Assembly (NCBI GenBank): GCA_016177615.1
Contig: JACOUX010000049.1
Location: 1 to 42,643, forward strand
DNA length: 42,643 nucleotides
Direction of reading: 5' to 3'
Origin: Candidatus Woesearchaeota archaeon
GTDB taxonomy: Archaea > Nanobdellota > Nanobdellia > Woesearchaeales > GW2011-AR4
Below, piece by piece: positions 37,581-42,643 of the stretch; position 1 is the stretch's first letter, and each line of letters starts with the position of its first letter. The notes beneath the pieces were generated by a model that saw only the letters and a list, made by a program, of their open reading frames with translations, did not search any database and had not been told where the DNA came from. The position numbers and the translations under genes were made by a program.

Positions 37581-39260
37581 TTAGTCGTTAAACAGCTTGT
37601 TTTTTCTGACATAGCCCATAATGTTTTCCTTGTTCGTGTAATACTCTGCCATAACCCTTCCGACTGTGTCAACAGTGTTGATATTGTGCTTTGACATCCA
37701 TTTAAGTATTGCAACCTTTTCATTAAGGGACATGTTAAGCTCGCTTCTTGTAAATCCGGTAAACAGCTCTATCGTGCTTAGCAATGATTTTGAATTTGCA
37801 ACTTTTTTAAGAACTCCTTTCCTTATGTCCAGCTGGATAAGCACATTCGGCTCAGAATCCGGAAGTATTTCAGATATCTGGAATGTTTTTCTCACTCCTG
37901 TCCTTCTGTTCCTGTACTGCACAACAACCATTGATATTGCGGGCAGCATTGTTTTTGGAATTTCAATAGGCGGGTTAGTGAGCCTTGTTATTGTTTCGTG
38001 GGTGTCGTTTGCATGCACAGTAGCGTAAACAGAATGGCCTGTATGTATTGCCTCAAACAGGACTTCTGCTTCCCTTTTTCTTCTGATTTCCCCAACAATT
38101 ATCCTGTCTGGCCTCATCCTTAAGGAATTGACAAGAAGGTCAAGCATGGAAACCTCGCCTTTACCTTCAGGATTTGGCTGCCTTGTTATCATAGGCACCC
38201 AGTGAAGGAATTTTGGAAGCTGTATTTCCCTTGTGTCCTCTATGCTTATGATTCTCTGGTTTGGAGGGAAGAAATTGGCAACTACATTAAGCATTGATGT
38301 TTTGCCTGTTGCAGTGCCTCCTGATATCAAAGTTGACAGCTCGAACTGCACGCCAAGCCAGATCAGCGCAGCTGCTTCCGGTGATATTGATGAGTCATTT
38401 ATGAAATCCGTAATCGTCCATGGCTTGGCTGCAAATTTTCTCAGGGTTATTGTATTTCCATGAACAGATATCGGCTCGATTGTGGCGTTTACCCTGTCCC
38501 CGCCTCTTAAGTGGGCATCCATCAAGGGCTCCAGCACCGTCAATTGCCTTCCTACCCTTCTTCCAATCATAGAGGCGTAATGCCTGACCTGCTCCTCGCT
38601 TGCAAGCATTATGTTGGTCTTGAGCCAGCCATACTTGACATGATAGACCCATACAGGCTCGTCAGAGCTGTTTACTGCTATCTCTTCAAGATTTATATCA
38701 TCCATCAGTATTTCTATATGGCCAAGTCCAAGGCTTCTTTGTATGAGGTAAGATTCGAGAAAGTTGGCTGTTTTTTCATCTGCATCCGGAAAATGCTTGC
38801 TGATCAGGTTTTTTATGGTATCTATGAATTTTTGCTCTATGACTCCGGTATCTTTTGTGGTGAGGATGTCGACCATGCCAAGGCTGACTTGCGATGTAAG
38901 CTCCTCCCTTATCTTCTCAAGGATAACCTCTGTGTTCTTGCTTATATTTGATATTGAGACATCATATATTGGAACAAATTCACCTTTCTTTTTGTAAATC
39001 TTGATTGTTATCGGGATGTTGTCAGAAACGAAATTGTATGTGCCGAGATTCTTGATATCTTCTTTTTTTGGGGTTTCCAGCCTCACTTCCTTAGGCTCTT
39101 TCCTTGCACCTTTTTCTGCTTTGCCGATTGGCGGCAGCCCTGTGACTTTTACCTCTTCTTTAAATAATCTTTCATGGCCTGAAGGCTTCTTGCCTGCTTT
39201 TTGAATCTTTTTGTCCTTATGACCCAATCTGCTCAAATTATACACCTCTTTTTTTAACAT
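37581..39260 (-). CDS. Type IV pilus/Tad secretion ATPase (PilB/FlaI-like)
   Basis: A 559-residue hexameric ATPase that powers filament assembly. Walker A is GGTATGKT (314-321), the Asp box EDTREIQLP follows at 341-349, the Walker B region is RIIVGEIR (386-393), and the His box is THEAIHTGHS-like (FEAIHTGHSVYATVHAND). An N-terminal domain of about 290 residues precedes it. I use ATG 39260 because it nearly abuts the upstream stop. However, GAGGTG followed six bases later by TTG (39234-39236) could be the true start, 8 codons downstream. It adjoins both platform genes in the usual archaeal order. Confidence 0.93.
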   Translation of the reverse strand: MLKKEVYNLSRLGHKDKKIQKAGKKPSGHERLFKEEVKVTGLPPIGKAEKGARKEPKEVRLETPKKEDIKNLGTYNFVSDNIPITIKIYKKKGEFVPIYDVSISNISKNTEVILEKIREELTSQVSLGMVDILTTKDTGVIEQKFIDTIKNLISKHFPDADEKTANFLESYLIQRSLGLGHIEILMDDINLEEIAVNSSDEPVWVYHVKYGWLKTNIMLASEEQVRHYASMIGRRVGRQLTVLEPLMDAHLRGGDRVNATIEPISVHGNTITLRKFAAKPWTITDFINDSSISPEAAALIWLGVQFELSTLISGGTATGKTSMLNVVANFFPPNQRIISIEDTREIQLPKFLHWVPMITRQPNPEGKGEVSMLDLLVNSLRMRPDRIIVGEIRRKREAEVLFEAIHTGHSVYATVHANDTHETITRLTNPPIEIPKTMLPAISMVVVQYRNRRTGVRKTFQISEILPDSEPNVLIQLDIRKGVLKKVANSKSLLSTIELFTGFTRSELNMSLNEKVAILKWMSKHNINTVDTVGRVMAEYYTNKENIMGYVRKNKLFND

Positions 39261-39263
39261 CAG

Positions 39264-40409
39264 CTATCTCTTGAAAAATGAAGTAAATTTCTTAAGCTCC
39301 TCTTCAAAAAATTTTTTCTTCCTATCGACTTCGTCAAACTTTTTCTCAAGGTCGATCATATCTTTTCCAACATCCCCGCTTTTAGCGCTTAGCTGGAAGG
39401 ACTTGGCTTTTTTTATCAGCTCAATAAGGCTCTTTTCAAGCTCGTCGCGGTCTTTGTTTATCTTATCCACCATATTTACAACTGATAGCTTCTTATCAAA
39501 AAATTGATTAACTTTTTTTGTCATTTCTTTGATGCTAGCCTCATTTTTCTGGCCCTTGGCAAGCTTGCTTACAATCTGCTCCTGAATCTCTATTGCTTTC
39601 TTTTGCTGCTCCTTGCTTTTTTCCATTAAGGGGTAAATCAAGTTTTTTTCCTCTTCAACCTGTTTCTTGATATCCCCCATCATGCTGGTAAGCCTGCTTA
39701 TATGGGCATCGGAATTTTTTATGGAATTATCCTCATCTGATACTTTTTTTTCAATTTTGTTTATAATATTTTTCAAGTTCGCCAGTTTCCTATTTAGCTC
39801 TTTTTCGCTTTCCTCTATCGATTTTGCCTCGGTTTTCTCTTTGGAAAGCTCTTGCTCCTCTTTTTTCACATCAGAGACCAGCTCCTGGTACCTTTTTTGC
39901 TCCCTTAGAATCTGCTTTGCAAGCTCCTCAATTTTGGATTTGGCATCATCCCTTTGGCTTTCAACCTGCTTTTGAAGCTCCTGCTTTTGCCGCTGGAATT
40001 TTTCAAGCTCCTCAAGCTCTTTCCTTACAGTATCAAGCTCCAGCCCAAGCTCATTTTTCAGCTTGTCAAATTCCGATTTAACTCTTTTTAGGTCTCCTGC
40101 CTGCTTTTCAAGAAAGCTTAAGCTTACTTCTGCTTTTCTTACAAATGCGTCTTTCTTGCCTGCAAACTCCTTGGCCTTGCTCTCAACTTCTTTTTTGGTA
40201 AGCTTTCTCTCGACAAGGAAAGCCTTTGTGAGGTTGTACTCTACGCTGATTATCCCCTCTTCCTCAAGAAAATCAACCCACTCTTGCACGACCGTAGTGC
40301 TTACCCCAAGCTCTTTTGCGGCATCGACTAATGCAATCTTTCCCCTTTCTTTGACTATTTTTACAAGCTTGTCAACGCCTGTTTCTATGACGCTTCCCTG
40401 CAGCTCCAT
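39264..40409 (-). CDS. Helix-turn-helix coiled-coil protein of the pilus locus
   Basis: A 381-residue cytoplasmic protein. The first 75 residues look like a winged helix (ALVDAAKELGVSTTVVQEWV, then DFLEEEGIISVEYN), and the rest is coiled coil for about 300 residues (RVKSEFDKLKNELGLELDTV and so on) ending KKFTSFFKR. No membrane segment. It is four bases upstream of the ATPase gene and probably co-transcribed, so it may link the pilus machinery to DNA or to regulation of the operon. The family recurs next to Tad-type ATPases in DPANN genomes as far as I recall, without known function. Confidence 0.7.
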   Translation of the reverse strand: MELQGSVIETGVDKLVKIVKERGKIALVDAAKELGVSTTVVQEWVDFLEEEGIISVEYNLTKAFLVERKLTKKEVESKAKEFAGKKDAFVRKAEVSLSFLEKQAGDLKRVKSEFDKLKNELGLELDTVRKELEELEKFQRQKQELQKQVESQRDDAKSKIEELAKQILREQKRYQELVSDVKKEEQELSKEKTEAKSIEESEKELNRKLANLKNIINKIEKKVSDEDNSIKNSDAHISRLTSMMGDIKKQVEEEKNLIYPLMEKSKEQQKKAIEIQEQIVSKLAKGQKNEASIKEMTKKVNQFFDKKLSVVNMVDKINKDRDELEKSLIELIKKAKSFQLSAKSGDVGKDMIDLEKKFDEVDRKKKFFEEELKKFTSFFKR

Positions 40410-40474
40410 TTTGCATTCCTTAAATATTTTAATTTCACTTTTAATTTTATTTCTTTAAAAATGTTTGTTTATTC

Positions 40475-41398
40475 TTATATTGTCGAATTTATGACTTGAT
40501 AAAAGTCAAGATGCGCTGCATCTATCTTAAACCATTCGGGAGTCTTGTTGATCCTGTAATTCACGGTATTGCCTGTCCCGAAGTAAACTGAATCTACTAT
40601 ACTTCTGTCCTTGATCACAATGCCCTGCTTCTGGAATTTCTCAAGGTTTACAAGGCTTTCAATCCCATAGCTTGAGTTGCCAAGGTTGCCTTGAAGCCTC
40701 ATCAGATAGCTTGGGGAATCAGCATGTGCAATATAATATGATTGGTTCATGTGAAGCACAAGGTTGGAAGTGTCAGCGTTAACCACAAAGCTTGTTATGT
40801 TGGTGATTACAATCGTGCTTGCAATCCTTCCTTTGCTGTTGACAATATACAATGGGTCCTCAAGGCCCAGTATGCTGATTTTTGTAGTCAGGTACCTATC
40901 CCTTATCCAGTAGCTCGTGTTTTTCTTGTCCCTTATGTCAAGAGTTATGTCCAGCCCTATCTCCAGATTCCACGGGTCCGTGTGGTTCAGTTTAACGTCA
41001 TTAATTGCAAAGCTGAATTGTATGTCAATCTTGTCAGCCTGTGCCGAAATTTTGTTGGCCCAGTCGGTAAAAGTTGAGTCTTTCATAAGGCTTAGGGGCT
41101 GATTATTGATTGTTCCGTTAAGGAAAGCTTCTTTGAACTTGCCATTTACATCAGAAATATACGTGCCGTTGGTAGAAATGAACTGGGTGAAGCTTAACAG
41201 TGTTCTGAAGCCAGAAATGTAAACTCCCTTGTTGATGTCTTTTTCAACATCTTTAATGAAAAAATTCACTGTTTCAATCCTCGTCGAAATTGCTTCCATG
41301 CGGTCGCTTAGCCTGTAAGTGCTGTAAGCCGCGTATGTTACTATAATGACTATGGTTAATGCTATTGCCGCAGTGGTGTAAAAGATAGCTTTTTTCAT
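40475..41398 (-). CDS. Pilus-locus protein with one membrane anchor
   Basis: A 307-residue protein with an N-terminal membrane helix (TTAAIALTIVIIVTYAAYS) and a long extracellular domain with several NxS/T sequons (NGT, NHT, NTS, NIT, NQS, NSS, NKT). It resembles exported pilus-associated or pseudopilin-like proteins but has no prepilin cleavage motif (the head is just MKKAIFYTT). The start ATG at 41396-41398 overlaps the previous gene's TAA by one base (TAATG), so translation is probably coupled. An in-frame GTG three codons earlier is less likely. Confidence 0.65.
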   Translation of the reverse strand: MKKAIFYTTAAIALTIVIIVTYAAYSTYRLSDRMEAISTRIETVNFFIKDVEKDINKGVYISGFRTLLSFTQFISTNGTYISDVNGKFKEAFLNGTINNQPLSLMKDSTFTDWANKISAQADKIDIQFSFAINDVKLNHTDPWNLEIGLDITLDIRDKKNTSYWIRDRYLTTKISILGLEDPLYIVNSKGRIASTIVITNITSFVVNADTSNLVLHMNQSYYIAHADSPSYLMRLQGNLGNSSYGIESLVNLEKFQKQGIVIKDRSIVDSVYFGTGNTVNYRINKTPEWFKIDAAHLDFYQVINSTI

Positions 41399-42643
41399 TA
41401 TTCCCACACTCTTATCTCAATTATTGCAGGTCCCCATAGCGAGGGGACTTTTGTGATTGTAAGGGTGCTCACATCAAAGCTGCTTCCGTCAACTTTCACA
41501 TCCAATTTTCCGTTCTTGTCAATGTCAAGGTTGCTGAACATCTCCAATACTGCATTGTCCATTGCATCATTTGCATCATAAGTCTTTGTGAGGTAATTGC
41601 ATGCATCAGCGCCGTTGTAGCTTGAGGGTATTTTTATGGTGGTGCCTGAGTTGTCTTCAAAGCTGACAGTCCATGAGCATCCATCGGATTTTGCAACAAC
41701 GCTGCTGTAATCTGCAAAGCCGTTGAGCAGTAGAGTGTATATAACCCTGTCATCGCTTGAGCCGTTTGTGGAGAATGTTGAGTTGATTCCTGTGCTTATT
41801 GTGAGCGAGTTGTCTCCTTGCCCTATGATGCCTACAGGGATGTTGACGGTAAAAGGATCCCCTAATGTTTGGTACGGATCTATATAGTCGCTGAGCCTAT
41901 AAACATTATTCCCGTTTACGACAAGATTGTCTGTCCACTTGCTGCCGGAATATGATGTTACTTTTGCCTCAAGCACTGACGTGTTTGCATAGACTGGAAG
42001 TGTGCCTGTTGACACATTGTTTCCAAACCTTTCCGTTTCAAACCCAAGAGGCACTTTGTTGAACTGCAAGTCCTGGGCAGTATAATTCAGCTCAATATAG
42101 CCGGAGTGCAGCTTTGTGTTCAATGCTCCGCTTACATTTGCCGTCTGCTCACTAAAGCTGGCGTTGAGAATCTGCTGTGCAATTGTGTTGTAGATCTCAG
42201 CAAGCTGAGTGGCATTGCTGCTTGAGTAGTACTTGCCTTTTCCGCAGGTAGAGATGTTATTCAGCGTCTGGTTGGCTACAGAGCATGAGCTCACAGGGCC
42301 AAATCCAATTGAATAGACTATAGCGTTTGTGGTGTTGTAGGCCCGGCAGGCGTCATGAATTGAGTCATTTGATGCCCTAAAGCTCACGAAATCGCTGCAT
42401 TGAATCACAAGACATCCTCCGCCGGGACAGAAAGAATTGTCATTGCATGCATTTGGGATGCAGCCTATGGTGTTGTAGTTGTCATTCAGGCTGCACTGCA
42501 CATTTGCAAGCCCATCAGTCATAACAATGATGAATTTTTTCCTTGTCGAGTTGCTTTGCTGCTCGAGAATTGTCCTTGCATTTCTTATCGAGCCGCATAT
42601 TCCGGTGGCTCCGCTGGGATTGTACGCGTCAATCTGCGCCTTT
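41398..42643 (-). CDS. VWA-domain exported protein, cut by window edge
   Basis: The minus-strand frame is open to the last base of the window; 414 complete codons are visible. The visible start is in a von Willebrand factor A domain: NARTILEQQSNSTRKKFIIV then MTDGLANVQ, the late VWA strand with the TDG metal-site motif. IVYSIGFGPVSSC and KGKYYSSSNATQLAEIYNTI follow, typical of the last VWA strands and helix. Beyond about 180 residues is a beta-rich domain with many NxS/T sequons, ending EIRVWE. Cysteine pairs are likely disulphides. VWA proteins often accompany Tad pili as adhesins. The true start and signal peptide are outside the window. Confidence 0.8.
   Translation of the reverse strand, partial: KAQIDAYNPSGATGICGSIRNARTILEQQSNSTRKKFIIVMTDGLANVQCSLNDNYNTIGCIPNACNDNSFCPGGGCLVIQCSDFVSFRASNDSIHDACRAYNTTNAIVYSIGFGPVSSCSVANQTLNNISTCGKGKYYSSSNATQLAEIYNTIAQQILNASFSEQTANVSGALNTKLHSGYIELNYTAQDLQFNKVPLGFETERFGNNVSTGTLPVYANTSVLEAKVTSYSGSKWTDNLVVNGNNVYRLSDYIDPYQTLGDPFTVNIPVGIIGQGDNSLTISTGINSTFSTNGSSDDRVIYTLLLNGFADYSSVVAKSDGCSWTVSFEDNSGTTIKIPSSYNGADACNYLTKTYDANDAMDNAVLEMFSNLDIDKNGKLDVKVDGSSFDVSTLTITKVPSLWGPAIIEIRVWE

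Overview
This window looks like a piece of a DPANN-type archaeal genome, most like the Woesearchaeota/Pacearchaeota group; the phylum is inferred from gene content, not from a tree. The archaeal signs are ribosomal proteins S24e, S27ae, L1, L10/P0, L12/P1 and S15, RNA polymerase subunit Rpo7 with Spt4, diphthine synthase, FtsZ, a geranylgeranyl-reductase-family flavoprotein, archaeal type IV pilus genes, a PGF-pre-PGF surface protein, TATA boxes of the CTTTATAAA type, several probable leaderless genes and intron-bearing tRNA genes. Where a Shine-Dalgarno is present it is often of the GGGGGTG or GAGGTG type.

Layout. 1-1526 (+): rpo7, spt4, rps24e and rps27ae. 1536-4647 (-): rpl1, rpl10, rpl12 and a coiled-coil protein. 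4781-5644: an acetyltransferase, a broken reductase fragment and a small basic protein. 5750-14297 (+): a complete set of genes for the bacterial-type MEP (non-mevalonate) isoprenoid pathway: dxs, ispG, dxr, an ispD-ispF fusion, ispE and ispH, with a UBP zinc finger, a DUF5678 protein and one doubtful small ORF between them. 14299-16880: rps15, a stomatin-like protein with a tiny zinc-ribbon protein, a secreted-protein pseudogene and a CuA-type lipoprotein. 16927-25452: a thioredoxin-reductase-like flavoprotein, an intron-bearing tRNA-Gln, several unknowns, dphB, a toxin-antitoxin cassette, a HAD phosphatase, ftsZ and the GGR homologue. 25560-34536: two large cell-surface proteins around a tRNA-Trp that appears to hold three introns, plus small membrane proteins and a DUF192 protein. 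34605-42643 (-): a type IV pilus locus (two pilins, two TadC-like membrane proteins, the ATPase, an HTH coiled-coil protein and two secreted or membrane-anchored proteins, the last cut by the window edge).

How it fits together. The main point is the MEP cluster. Archaea normally make isoprenoids by mevalonate variants. Here every MEP enzyme is encoded in 8.5 kb that is contiguous with archaeal ribosomal genes on both sides, and a GGR-family reductase of the kind that saturates archaeal lipids lies 9 kb further on. The IspD half of the fusion lacks the CTP-binding loop, so the pathway may be incomplete at step three unless the deletion is an assembly error. Other points of note are both tRNA genes carrying non-canonical introns, a toxin-antitoxin cassette bounded by a 30-bp duplication of the start of dphB, and several families of intergenic palindromes, including a hairpin upstream of ispH and rps15 whose stem changes in a compensatory way around a fixed loop.
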